From Pedobacter psychrodurus (GTDB taxonomy: Bacteria; Bacteroidota; Bacteroidia; Sphingobacteriales; Sphingobacteriaceae), in the NCBI RefSeq assembly GCF_004331735.1, contig NZ_SJSO01000021.1, positions 41,098 to 105,097 on the forward strand: 64,000 bases of DNA. Direction: 5' to 3'. The position numbers were made by a program, and so were the translations under genes. This document shows positions 53,171-61,923 of this stretch, one piece after another. Positions within the stretch are counted from its first letter, which is position 1. Every line of letters begins with the position of its first letter. The notes beneath the pieces are model-generated. The model had not been told where the DNA came from, did no database searches, and saw only the letters and a list, made by a program, of their open reading frames with translations.

Positions 53171-53214
53171 GTCATCCTGTCCAAAGGACTCCTACGGAGA
53201 GCCTGTCGAAGGAC
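53171..53214. repeat. GTCATCC repeat, copy reverse to 47691
   Basis: GTCATCCTGTCCAAAGGAC to TCGAAGGAC. Differs from the reverse complement of 47691-47734 at one base of 44. The internal CTCCTACGGAGAG can form a hairpin. Confidence 0.8.
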
Positions 53215-53256
53215 AACCTCATAATTTACTTATTTAATCATTTGGGCGTTCCCCAA

Positions 53257-53326
53257 TCCCGTGAAGAACGGGAAAGGGGCGGGCTTTGATGGGCTACGCT
53301 TCGCTACGGTACCGATGAAGAATCGG
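53257..53326. repeat. Two hairpins with constant GAAGA loop
   Basis: TCCCGT-GAAGA-ACGGGA (about 53257-53273) and CCGAT-GAAGA-ATCGG (about 53312-53326). The stems differ, but each pairs perfectly and the loop stays constant, as at 29546-29564. Confidence 0.6.
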
Positions 53327-53375
53327 CACTAAACCCTTCCAATCCCTAACGCAAAACCCAGCTTCAAAAAATATC

Positions 53376-53458
53376 CGTGGTGTAAGATGTTACCATCTTA
53401 CACTGAATTAAATCTTTTTAGATATATGCTAAGTCAGATTGTAACACCTGACTGCACT
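53376..53458. repeat. Dispersed element, GTGGTGT...GTAACACC family, copy 2
   Basis: CGTGGTGTAAGATGTTACC at the start, GTAACACCTGACTGCACT at the end. It parallels the copy at 34512-34598. Confidence 0.55.
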
Positions 53459-53471
53459 GCATTCCTACATC

Positions 53472-53538
53472 CGTCATTCTGAACTTGTTCCAGAATCTAT
53501 TCAGTAAATTAAAGATTCTTCACTGCGTTCAGAATGAT
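53472..53538. repeat. REP-like palindrome (CGTCATTCTGAAC ends)
   Basis: CGTCATTCTGAAC (53472-53484) is matched by GTTCAGAATGAT (53527-53538). An inner AGAATCT...AGATTCT pair also exists. Confidence 0.7.
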
Positions 53539-53638
53539 AGAAAGATAATTGTCATCCTCGGCCTCCAGATGAATTGGGACGGGTAGTAGAAAGACTAAGC
53601 GTTAATCTTCCAAATCTGCGGGAAAAATGTAAGTCCTT

Positions 53639-54337
53639 TTAGGTGGACGGGGTTAACTCCAAAATCACTACAATGGCATTATTGCTCAATGCTTCCAGTT
53701 CTACCTGTTCAATATCCCAGAGCGCTAAACTGTCTCTTGCGTGCATTAACCGACCTTCAATTTCGAAAGCACCATCAATAATAAAGGTAAAAAACTGATG
53801 ATTTGAGTTTTGCATTTTATAAATCGCTTCTTTGCGACCAGCAAAAATGCCTGCACTTAATTTAAATGGTAATTTTGGATTGGAAATAATTTCGAGCAGT
53901 TGGTTTTGGTTTTTTTCGAAATCGAAGTTGAAAAGCATTTCACTTGCTCGCATTAAAAACATATCCGTTTTAATCCCAAACTGCATGTAATTAATCATAT
54001 CATTTTGATACGGATTACTGATTTCTAACACTTCGCCTTTGCCCATATTCAAAACCTGTATCTGTCCGGTTTCTAAAGCAAATTCTTTTCCATTGGCAAC
54101 AATGTCTATTCCGCCGGTAATGGGCATAAATATTTGAAGAGAATCCTCTTTGCAAAGAAAAAAGGTAACCTTTCCGCCAATAATAGATTCATCGTTGCAT
54201 AAAAATAATTGGCCAAAAGGCGCTCTATGCTCGCTGTAATAATTCTCAAAATTAAAGGTGCTGTACCTCATTAATACTGAAGTTTCGTTTAGTCCACGTT
54301 GATCGGCTAAAAATATTTTTCCAGGTGTGAGTTCCAT
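53639..54337 (-). CDS. Pirin-like bicupin protein
   Basis: A 232-residue protein resembling the pirin/YhaK fold. The N-terminal KIFLADQRGLNETSV and FENYYSEHRAPFGQLFLCND segments, and a FMPITGGIDIVANGKEFALETGQ cupin core, match the pattern, but the metal-binding histidines of true pirins are mostly lacking. The C-terminal second cupin covers about 150-230. It is 2 bases downstream of a hypothetical gene and is co-transcribed with it. Function unknown. Confidence 0.7.
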   Translation of the reverse strand: MELTPGKIFLADQRGLNETSVLMRYSTFNFENYYSEHRAPFGQLFLCNDESIIGGKVTFFLCKEDSLQIFMPITGGIDIVANGKEFALETGQIQVLNMGKGEVLEISNPYQNDMINYMQFGIKTDMFLMRASEMLFNFDFEKNQNQLLEIISNPKLPFKLSAGIFAGRKEAIYKMQNSNHQFFTFIIDGAFEIEGRLMHARDSLALWDIEQVELEALSNNAIVVILELTPST

Positions 54338-54339
54338 TG

Positions 54340-54846
54340 TTAATCGATATTCTTTATGGCATGAATACTTACAAAAGGCTGTATTTGAAAAAGGTTGGTG
54401 AAAGCTTCCTCCTCGTTGGTTTCTTTAAATTGCGACACCAAAAGCTGATTACTAATTGTATCGTGCCAAATTAATGGCTTTGAGAAAAAATTGATTGCAA
54501 TTTTATGTTTTTCAATGTCGTTGATGTCAGAGTTAATGATTTCGAACTTAAAATTTTCAAAAGTTAAAAAACGCCGGCCCAAATTATCCAGTATGTCGGG
54601 GATTATTCCGTTTAACTGGCGTAAATAGCCTGTAATGGCCGCGCTGACCAAGAAATGCAATTTCTCAGCTTCTGGAACGTGCAGTAACATTTCGGCAAAA
54701 GTAGTAAACCGCTGTTCTTCATTATAAAACTGAGCCTGCATTTTAAATTCTGCAAAGCTATCTTCGTGTACAAACTTATCCCATGCATTGGCATTGGTTG
54801 TATCAATTACTTTTCTATAACACAACGTAATTACTTTTCTCGACAT
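54340..54846 (-). CDS. Hypothetical cytoplasmic protein
   Basis: A 168-residue protein without signal peptide or membrane helix. No family was recognised. Helical N-terminal half (TTNANAWDKFVHEDSFAEFK) and a more mixed C-terminus. It lies 2 bases before the pirin-like gene on the same strand, so the two products probably act together. A weak hairpin is upstream. Confidence 0.65.
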   Translation of the reverse strand: MSRKVITLCYRKVIDTTNANAWDKFVHEDSFAEFKMQAQFYNEEQRFTTFAEMLLHVPEAEKLHFLVSAAITGYLRQLNGIIPDILDNLGRRFLTFENFKFEIINSDINDIEKHKIAINFFSKPLIWHDTISNQLLVSQFKETNEEEAFTNLFQIQPFVSIHAIKNID

Positions 54847-54860
54847 GGCATAAAATTAAA

Positions 54861-54888
54861 AAAGACGCTAAGAAATCCTAGCGCCTTA
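54861..54888 (-). terminator. Terminator after intradiol dioxygenase gene
   Basis: AAGACGCTA (54862-54870) pairs with TAGCGCCTT (54879-54887) apart from one mismatch. On the minus strand it is followed by a T run (complement of AAAAA at 54858-54863). Confidence 0.65.
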
Positions 54889-54917
54889 ATAAAAATAAAA
54901 CAATAATAAGGATTATA

Positions 54918-55646
54918 TTACGCTTTAACATTTAATTTAAATGTAAGTTCGAAACCTGCAACCAATGTTCCGGTTACGGTGGCAATTTCTACGCCCGTTT
55001 TATCATCACTAAAAACATTGTCGGCATTATTATAGGTGTAACCTGTCATTCCTTTGTTATAGCCATTCACCAAGGCTAAAGATGTTCCAGTGCCTTCAGG
55101 AAAAGCAATCTGTGTTACATTTAAAGATGTTCCTGCTGCATTGTAAACATGAACATGGATGTGTGTTGCACGGCCACTATACCAGCCCGGAAAAATAGAA
55201 GTAAAGGTTACTAATCCGTTTGCATCGGTGATTTGGCGGCCTCTTAAAAAATGAACCGATTGATAATTGATACTTTGCATGCCAGAACCACCATATTCAG
55301 AATAATTTCCCTCCGCATCGCAATGCCATATATCTACAATTGCATTGGCTAAACCAGCGCAATTGTTATTTAAATTGCCAATTGTAATTTTTGCAGTCAG
55401 TTTATAACCAGATCTCCCATCGGTAATGTCGCTTCTTACATAAGATGCCGGCGCCTTAGTTGGGAAGGGCCCTTCAGTTTCTGTTGGTGCTACCGTACAA
55501 GTTCCGTTTGTACTTGTAGTTGTTCCCGCTGTTCCTGAGCCTGATGAAGTTCCATCAGTAACGCTACTTTTTTTACATGCTTCAATTATTACAGGAGTAG
55601 AGATTGCTCCAATCATTAAACTCCTAATAAAATTTTTTCTTTCCAT
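54918..55646 (-). CDS. Exported intradiol ring-cleavage dioxygenase
   Basis: A 242-residue protein of the catechol 1,2-dioxygenase/protocatechuate 3,4-dioxygenase family. The N-terminus (MERKNFIRSLMIGAISTPVIIEACKK) looks like a signal with a lipobox-like IIEAC, so it is probably lipid-anchored. A Ser/Gly/Thr linker follows. The core has PTETEGPFPT, IWHCDAEGNYSEYGG (Tyr ligand), and FPGWYSGRATHIHVHV (Tyr and two His ligands of the Fe(III) site). Most characterised members are cytoplasmic, so export is notable. Substrate unknown. The gene is alone, upstream of the two-component pair on the same strand. Confidence 0.9.
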   Translation of the reverse strand: MERKNFIRSLMIGAISTPVIIEACKKSSVTDGTSSGSGTAGTTTSTNGTCTVAPTETEGPFPTKAPASYVRSDITDGRSGYKLTAKITIGNLNNNCAGLANAIVDIWHCDAEGNYSEYGGSGMQSINYQSVHFLRGRQITDANGLVTFTSIFPGWYSGRATHIHVHVYNAAGTSLNVTQIAFPEGTGTSLALVNGYNKGMTGYTYNNADNVFSDDKTGVEIATVTGTLVAGFELTFKLNVKA

Positions 55647-55774
55647 GCTATTATCTTCTTGTTAGTTACTGATTCTAAAGTCGAAAAATTCTATAAACCA
55701 GGCAAGTGTGTGTCGATAAGGAGAAGTTTTGTATCGGTCAGTTAAAATTTAGTTAAAAAGTGTTAAGAGAAAGA

Positions 55775-56482
55775 TTAACCCTTTTTCCATTTATTTATAA
55801 CATCAGCATAGCTATCACTAACTGGGAGTATTTCTCCGGTTATCAATTCTATTTTTCGGTTGTGTATGGCTTTAATTTTTTGTGTAGATACCACAAAACT
55901 CCGGTGTATGCGTTCGAAACGATCTGCAGGGAGTTTATCCATCATTTTTTTTAGCGGCATTAAGGTTAAAACCATCTTGCTGCCCTGCAAATGAATTTTG
56001 ACATAATCCTCCAAACTTTCGACAAATAAAATATCAGGCAAATTAATTTTAATAAGCTTGTATTCTGAATGAACAAATATGCTTTCTACAAAATCTGTAG
56101 CTTGTTTTTCATTTTGATAACGATAAAACTCTTTAGCTTTGTTTACCGCTTTTTTAAACCTCGGGTAATCTATTGGTTTAAGTAAATAATCAATGGCTTC
56201 CAGCTCAAATCCTTCAAAAGCAAAGTTTTTATAAGCCGTAGTAAAAATTAACATGGGTTTATTTTTTAACGATTTGAATAAATCTATACCTGTAATATCG
56301 GGCATATTTATATCCAAAAAAAGAAGGTCTGTTTTATGGTTATTTAAATATTCTGAAGCCGCAATTGCATCTTCAAATACACTTCCAATTTCCAGGTTTT
56401 CCGATGCTTCTACATAACTTTTTATCAGGGCTGCTGCTAGTGGTTCGTCATCAACAACTACGCATTTTAAGGTTTTAGCCAT
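55775..56482 (-). CDS. LytTR-type response regulator
   Basis: A 235-residue regulator with an N-terminal receiver domain (about 5-115; phosphoacceptor D57 in LLFLDINMPDITG) and a C-terminal LytTR DNA-binding domain (about 140-235; KINLPDILFVESLEDYVKI and FERIHRSFVVSTQKI). It overlaps the sensor kinase gene by one base, so the two form a pair. Such systems often regulate cell-wall, adhesion or extracellular enzyme genes. The target is unknown, though the pair lies next to the exported dioxygenase gene. Confidence 0.95.
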   Translation of the reverse strand: MAKTLKCVVVDDEPLAAALIKSYVEASENLEIGSVFEDAIAASEYLNNHKTDLLFLDINMPDITGIDLFKSLKNKPMLIFTTAYKNFAFEGFELEAIDYLLKPIDYPRFKKAVNKAKEFYRYQNEKQATDFVESIFVHSEYKLIKINLPDILFVESLEDYVKIHLQGSKMVLTLMPLKKMMDKLPADRFERIHRSFVVSTQKIKAIHNRKIELITGEILPVSDSYADVINKWKKG

Positions 56483-57594
56483 TATAATTGAATCGTTAAA
56501 TTAACTGTGAATAGGTTATTGCTGTTATCTACGCTTAAAATGTGCCTGTTTTTGTAAAGGTAGTTTAAGCGCTGTTTTGTGTTTTTCAAACCAATACCAC
56601 TTCGTTCGGTATTGATCTTATCGGGATATAAAGTATTTTGACAAAATAAAATTAATGAATTTTGCCTGCTAAAAATTTTGATGATTAATTTGTTGCTGTT
56701 ATGATTACTGATGCCATATTTAAAAACATTTTCAATAAAGGCCATTAACATCAAAGGCGCAATTTTTTTATTTTCAAAGTCACCTTCAAGTTCAAATAAT
56801 AAGGTTGTTTTTTTGGTGAGCCTTAATTTTTGTAAATCAATAAAATCGGTAACGCAATCCAGTTCCTGTTGTAAACTTACAAAATCATGCCCAACCTCAT
56901 CGGTTATATAGCGCATAATGTTGGATAACTTCATTATCGAGGGAGCTGTATTTGTATCTTTAATTATGGCAAGCGTATAAATATTGTTGAGCGTATTAAA
57001 TAAAAAGTGTGGATTGACCTGAGCTTTTAAAAAAGACAATTCCGCTTGCGCTTTTTCGGCCTCTGCAATCAATGCCCTTTGCGTAGTTAGCGTTAATTGT
57101 TTATTTGTTTCCTTGGTGAAACTAATTATAATGGTTAGAAAAAAAAGAAAAACACTTGCCACATCGATTCGTGGACCGGTATTAACGCCTCTTTCGGGGC
57201 CGCCTGGAAATGGTTTGCCGTTAAATGGTGGAATTTGTTTCTGGTCTGGAGGCATCTGAGGGCGGTCAAATGTGGCCGGTCGCTCAGCAAGGTTCCTGTT
57301 TTGAAAAATAAATTTATCAAAGGGCCTGAGTACTAATATACCGGCCAAAATAACCATCAATCCAAATAAGTATAAAACATATCGTGATTTGCCATATAAT
57401 TTTGGAAACAAGTAAAGGGCATGTATAAAATAAATTGCAATAAAAATCAGGCAAAAAAGCAAATATTGTGCTAATCCCGAAGTCGTAAGGATGTGTTTAA
57501 TGTTTTGATCTGAAACTAAAAGAAGCGGCAGACTTAACAGAAATATAGCAGCAATAACTTGAATAATTATTCTAAAGTTTAATTTCTTAAGCAT
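56482..57594 (-). CDS. LytS-type sensor histidine kinase
   Basis: A 370-residue membrane sensor kinase. Four hydrophobic helices lie in the N-terminal ~165 residues, broken by a Pro-rich loop (FDRPQMPPDQKQIPPFNG) between helices three and four. The His_kinase domain has VNPHFLFNTLNNIYTL (phosphoacceptor histidine near residue 195) and a compact ATPase domain with MLMAFIENVFKYGI and RSGIGLKNTKQRL. The TTG at 57600 would add two residues; the ATG at 57594 is preferred. It overlaps the LytTR regulator by one base. Confidence 0.93.
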   Translation of the reverse strand: MLKKLNFRIIIQVIAAIFLLSLPLLLVSDQNIKHILTTSGLAQYLLFCLIFIAIYFIHALYLFPKLYGKSRYVLYLFGLMVILAGILVLRPFDKFIFQNRNLAERPATFDRPQMPPDQKQIPPFNGKPFPGGPERGVNTGPRIDVASVFLFFLTIIISFTKETNKQLTLTTQRALIAEAEKAQAELSFLKAQVNPHFLFNTLNNIYTLAIIKDTNTAPSIMKLSNIMRYITDEVGHDFVSLQQELDCVTDFIDLQKLRLTKKTTLLFELEGDFENKKIAPLMLMAFIENVFKYGISNHNSNKLIIKIFSRQNSLILFCQNTLYPDKINTERSGIGLKNTKQRLNYLYKNRHILSVDNSNNLFTVNLTIQL

Positions 57595-57665
57595 AAACAA
57601 ATTAACATATATCCACAGAATTTATCTGTTGGGTATCGGTAATTTACGCTTTTGTATGGATGATT

Positions 57666-57687
57666 CCATCGTTCATCATTATGATGG
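57666..57687. promoter_or_regulatory. Candidate palindromic operator upstream of kinase gene
   Basis: CATCAT-T-ATGATG (57674-57686) is a perfect palindrome nested within CCATC...GATGG (57666-57687). It lies in the 190-base divergent gap between the kinase gene and a small exported protein gene. Confidence 0.35.
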
Positions 57688-57784
57688 AGTTGTTTTTATA
57701 TAAAAAGTTAAAAAATTGAGGAACGCTTTTTGCAATGATGTAATTTCTTTTTATAAAAGATTAAAACTAGCTTTGCCGCTATTA

Positions 57785-58084
57785 ATGAAACACCTTGTTA
57801 CCATATCGCTTGTATTTTTTAGCTTAACACATTTGGCAAAAGCCGAACGTGTTGAAGGGCTAAGAATATTAAACGAATATTGTAATGAGCATAATATCAG
57901 CGTTAATGCAACAGGTAAAGAGTCGGTTCAACTTAACGAAGACCGTAATCCTTATTTATTATCGTATACCAAGTTAGCGCTAATTGGCACCCAAGCTCAA
58001 TTAAAAGTTGCAAAATACGTAAACGTAAATCAGGTAATTGCTGATTTAACCATCAGGAAAAAACCTAAGAATAATAGCCCCTAG
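57785..58084 (+). CDS. Small exported hypothetical protein
   Basis: A 99-residue protein with a signal peptide (about 1-20; LVFFSLTHLAKA). The mature part is ~78 residues with no recognised domain; residues ~25-75 are mixed alpha/beta with TKLALIGTQAQLKVAKYVNVN, and the end is basic (KKPKNNSP). A longer frame starts at a TTG at 57716, but the ATG at 57785 gives a standard signal peptide. It is divergent from the sensor kinase gene, with secA downstream. Function unknown. Confidence 0.6.
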   Translation: MKHLVTISLVFFSLTHLAKAERVEGLRILNEYCNEHNISVNATGKESVQLNEDRNPYLLSYTKLALIGTQAQLKVAKYVNVNQVIADLTIRKKPKNNSP

Positions 58085-58222
58085 TTTTCTCTTCTACAAG
58101 ATCTTTTAAGAGGTTTTGAGCCTCATTTATACCAGCAACTGCCAAACTGACTTAAGAAAGACAATGGCTTGGTTGTTGTGACACACCATTTTTTAATAAT
58201 AAATACGATTTAAAATATTATA

Positions 58223-61200
58223 ATGTTAGGATTTTTAGCGAAGGTTTTCGGAAGTAAATCAGAAAGAGATATAAAGGCTATCCAGCCATTGGTTGTTAAA
58301 ATTAACGAACACTACAGTAAACTGTCTGCGCTTAGCAACGACGAGTTACGTGGTAAAACCATAGAATTTAAAGACAAGATTTCTGCTTTTTTAACCGATA
58401 TTGATGAGAAAATTTCAGCACTAAAAGCTGATGCAGAGAATGAAGATTTAGATCTTCACCAAAAAACAGCTATTTATGATCAGGTTGATGCCTTAGGTAA
58501 AGACCGCGATACAGAATTAGAAAAAGTACTTTTAGAAATCCTTCCGGAAGCATTTGCTGTAATTAAAGAAACTTCTCGTCGTTTAAGCGAAAACGATTAT
58601 TTAGAGGTTACCGCAACCCAGTTCGATAGAGATTACGCTGCAAGAAAAAACAATGTTAAAATTGTTGGCGATAAGGCGCAATGGGCTAATAAATGGGATG
58701 CCGCAGGAACTGAAGTAGCCTGGAACATGGTACATTACGATGTGCAATTAATTGGTGGTGTTGTATTACACAGCGGTAAAATTGCCGAAATGGCTACTGG
58801 TGAGGGTAAAACCCTGGTAAGTACATTGCCGGCTTATTTAAATGCATTGGCCGGACAAGGTGTTCACATCGTTACGGTGAATGATTACCTGGCCCGTCGT
58901 GATAGTGAGTGGAATGGTCCTTTATTCGAATTCCATGGTTTAAGTGTTGATTGTATTGATAAACATGAGCCAAACTCCGAAGAAAGAAGAAAAGCTTATG
59001 CTGCAGATATTACTTACGGAACCAATAATGAATTCGGGTTTGATTACCTGCGTGACAATATGTCGCAAACACCTGATCAATTGGTGCAGCGCAAGCAGCA
59101 TTTTGCAATGGTAGATGAGGTCGATTCAGTTTTGATTGATGATGCCCGTACGCCTTTGATCATTTCTGGCCCCATTCCACGAGGCGATGAACATGAGTTT
59201 TATGAATTAAAGCCACGTATCGAACGTTTAGTTAATGCACAGAAAGCTTATGTAACGCAAGCATTAAACGAAGCGAAAAAATTAATCAACGCAGGCAACA
59301 GCGGAACCGAAGAAGGTGAAGGTGGTTTAGCTTTATTGCGTGCATACCGTGGTTTGCCGAAAAACAAAGCCTTAATTAAATTTTTAAGTGAAAGCGGTGT
59401 TCGTGGTTTGTTGTTGAAGACCGAAAACCACTATATGGCAGATCAATCTAAGAATATGCCGAAGGTAGATTCTGAATTGTATTTCTATATCGATGAGAAA
59501 AATAACCAGGTTGAATTAACCGAAAAAGGTATCGAACTGATTACCCAATCAGGTGAAGATCCACATTTCTTCGTATTGCCTGATGTGGGTACTGAAGTAG
59601 CGGAATTAGAGAAATCGGATCTGCCTTTAGAAGAAAAGGTAGTTCAAAAAGATGCTTTAATGCGCGATTATTCTGTTAAAGCAGAACGGATCCACTCGGT
59701 TAACCAGTTGTTAAAAGCTTATACTTTATTCGAAATTGATGTAGAGTACATCATCGATGAAGGAAAGATTAAAATTGTTGATGAGCAAACGGGTCGTATT
59801 ATGGATGGCCGTCGTTACTCTGACGGTTTACACCAGGCAATTGAGGCTAAAGAAAATGTAAAGGTTGAGGATGCTACGCAAACTTATGCAACCGTAACCT
59901 TGCAAAATTATTTCCGTATGTACCACAAACTTTGCGGTATGACGGGTACAGCAACAACAGAAGCTGGCGAGTTTTGGTCGATCTATAAATTAGACGTAGT
60001 AGAAATTCCAACCAACAGAAATATTTCTAGAAAAGATGAGCAGGACTACGTTTACCGTACTGTTCGCGAGAAATACAACGCTGTTGCTTCAGAAATTCAG
60101 TTCCTTGTTTTTCCATATTCTCATTACGAAACAGAATACGAACTGGATAAAGAAGGAAATCCTAAACAAAAAGATGGCAAACCGGTAATCAAATACGATC
60201 CAACAGGTAGGGCTGTGCCTAAGCTTGATGCTAAAGGCGCATTAATCCCTGCGGTTAACCCTCAAACAGGACAATTAGAAACACAAGCTGGTCGCCCGGT
60301 ATTGGTGGGTACAACATCGGTAGAGATTTCAGAGTTATTAAGCCGAATGCTTAAACTTCGTGGAATTAAACACAATGTGTTAAATGCTAAAATGCACCAG
60401 AAAGAGGCTGATATTGTTGCCGAAGCTGGCCAGGCGGGAACCGTAACTATTGCAACTAATATGGCTGGTCGTGGTACTGATATTAAATTGGGCGCAGGTG
60501 TTAAGGAAGCTGGCGGTTTAGCCATCGTGGGTACTGAGCGTCACGAGTCTCGCCGAGTAGATAGACAGTTGCGTGGTCGTGCTGGTCGTCAGGGCGACCC
60601 AGGTTCATCTCAATTCTTCGTTTCATTAGAAGATAACTTAATGCGTTTATTTGGTTCTGAGCGTATCTCTGGTATCATGGTGCGTATGGGTATCGAAGAT
60701 GGTGAGGTGATCCAGCACTCTATGATTACCAAATCTATTGAACGTGCACAAAAGAAAGTAGAAGAAAATAACTTTGGTATCCGTAAACGTTTGTTAGAGT
60801 ACGATGATGTGATGAACTCGCAACGTACCGTAATTTACGCTAAACGTAAAAATGCTTTATTTGGCGAGCGTTTAGATGTAGATATGAACAATATGGTTTT
60901 CGATGTTGCTGAAGATATCGTAAGCGAATATAAACAAGAAGGAAATTACGATGGTTTCAAACTGGAAGTAATCAAAAACTTCTCTTTAGATACGGATATT
61001 ACCGAAAAAGAATTTACTTCAACCAGCATCCCTCAGTTAACTGAAAAGTTATTTGACGAAGCAGAAGCATTTTATGCACGTAAATCTGAAGCGATTATCC
61101 AACAATCATTACCAGTTTTAACTCAGGTTTATCAAGAACGTGGCGAGCACATCGAACAGATCGTGGTTCCGTTTACCGATGGTATCCGTGGTATTCAGGT

Positions 61201-61699
61201 GGCGGTTGATTTGAAGAAAGCAATCGATAACAAAGGAAAAGAAGTAGTTCGTTCATTTGAAAAAACTATTGTTTTAGCCTTAATCGATGATAGCTGGAAA
61301 GAGCATTTACGCGAAATGGACGATTTAAAACAATCGGTACAAAACGCAGTTTACGAACAAAAAGATCCATTGGTAATTTATAAAATGGAAGCTTTTAACT
61401 TGTTTAAAAACATGCTTAACGCGGTAAATAAAGAGGTAGTGAGTTTCTTGTATAAAGGAGGCATTCCAGTTCAGCAAGAACCAGATCAGGTTAGAGAGGC
61501 ACCAGCCCCGGTAAAACAACCGAAGTTGCAAACTACTAAACAAGAATTTGGCAGAGAAGAGCCAGGTATCGAGTTTGGCGATACACGCGAGGCCGTTCCA
61601 CAACAACCAATCCGTAAGGAGGCAACAGTTGGTAGAAACGAACCTTGCCCATGCGGTAGCGGTAAAAAATACAAAAACTGCCACGGCGCAAATTTATAA
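58223..61699 (+). CDS. secA: Preprotein translocase ATPase SecA
   Basis: SecA powers export of unfolded proteins through SecYEG. It has 1158 residues, long but typical for Bacteroidota. The Walker A region MATGEGKTLVSTLPA lies near residue 190, VDEVDSVLIDDARTPL near 296, the GTATTEAGEF segment near 575 and ATNMAGRGTDIKLG near 750. A hydrophilic stretch of about 45 residues (~645-690, rich in Lys, Pro and Gln) lies between the helicase domains, an insertion compared with E. coli SecA. The C-terminal zinc-binding tail CPCGSGKKYKNCHG is intact. A terminator follows. Confidence 0.97.
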   Translation: MLGFLAKVFGSKSERDIKAIQPLVVKINEHYSKLSALSNDELRGKTIEFKDKISAFLTDIDEKISALKADAENEDLDLHQKTAIYDQVDALGKDRDTELEKVLLEILPEAFAVIKETSRRLSENDYLEVTATQFDRDYAARKNNVKIVGDKAQWANKWDAAGTEVAWNMVHYDVQLIGGVVLHSGKIAEMATGEGKTLVSTLPAYLNALAGQGVHIVTVNDYLARRDSEWNGPLFEFHGLSVDCIDKHEPNSEERRKAYAADITYGTNNEFGFDYLRDNMSQTPDQLVQRKQHFAMVDEVDSVLIDDARTPLIISGPIPRGDEHEFYELKPRIERLVNAQKAYVTQALNEAKKLINAGNSGTEEGEGGLALLRAYRGLPKNKALIKFLSESGVRGLLLKTENHYMADQSKNMPKVDSELYFYIDEKNNQVELTEKGIELITQSGEDPHFFVLPDVGTEVAELEKSDLPLEEKVVQKDALMRDYSVKAERIHSVNQLLKAYTLFEIDVEYIIDEGKIKIVDEQTGRIMDGRRYSDGLHQAIEAKENVKVEDATQTYATVTLQNYFRMYHKLCGMTGTATTEAGEFWSIYKLDVVEIPTNRNISRKDEQDYVYRTVREKYNAVASEIQFLVFPYSHYETEYELDKEGNPKQKDGKPVIKYDPTGRAVPKLDAKGALIPAVNPQTGQLETQAGRPVLVGTTSVEISELLSRMLKLRGIKHNVLNAKMHQKEADIVAEAGQAGTVTIATNMAGRGTDIKLGAGVKEAGGLAIVGTERHESRRVDRQLRGRAGRQGDPGSSQFFVSLEDNLMRLFGSERISGIMVRMGIEDGEVIQHSMITKSIERAQKKVEENNFGIRKRLLEYDDVMNSQRTVIYAKRKNALFGERLDVDMNNMVFDVAEDIVSEYKQEGNYDGFKLEVIKNFSLDTDITEKEFTSTSIPQLTEKLFDEAEAFYARKSEAIIQQSLPVLTQVYQERGEHIEQIVVPFTDGIRGIQVAVDLKKAIDNKGKEVVRSFEKTIVLALIDDSWKEHLREMDDLKQSVQNAVYEQKDPLVIYKMEAFNLFKNMLNAVNKEVVSFLYKGGIPVQQEPDQVREAPAPVKQPKLQTTKQEFGREEPGIEFGDTREAVPQQPIRKEATVGRNEPCPCGSGKKYKNCHGANL

Positions 61700-61721
61700 T
61701 CAAGATATGCTATGCATTGCT

Positions 61722-61752
61722 AAAGCCTCAACAAATGTTGGGGCTTTTTTTA
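61722..61752 (+). terminator. Intrinsic terminator after secA
   Basis: Stem AAAGCCTCAACA / TGTTGGGGCTTT (one G-T pair), followed by a T run (61745-61751). It is 22 bases beyond the secA stop. Confidence 0.85.
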
Positions 61753-61923
61753 TAACTAAATTTTTAATTCTCAAATTAACACCTATATTTAGTGACGGTC
61801 AATTCGAAATTGGTAGGCATTTCTTAATGATCAATAAACTTAAAAATGGAGTCCAGAAACCATATAAAACGGGGCGTAACTGAAAAGCCATAAGAGTAAG
61901 AACACACACACAACCACACACAA

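Larger units (their letters stand above)
53168..53638. other. 470-base mosaic of dispersed repeats
   Basis: No gene was found. In order it holds the GTCATCC repeat (53171-53214), GAAGA-loop hairpins (about 53257-53273 and 53312-53326), the GTGGTGT element (53376-53458) and a GTCATTCTGAAC palindrome (53472-53538). It is the densest repeat mosaic in this window. Confidence 0.8.

Noticed and set aside
61325..61684. 119-codon minus-strand frame antisense to secA
   Set aside because: A shadow of the conserved secA coding region on the opposite strand.
61548..61883. 111-codon plus-strand frame over the secA 3' end
   Set aside because: It overlaps secA in another frame and runs through the secA terminator, with no protein-like features.
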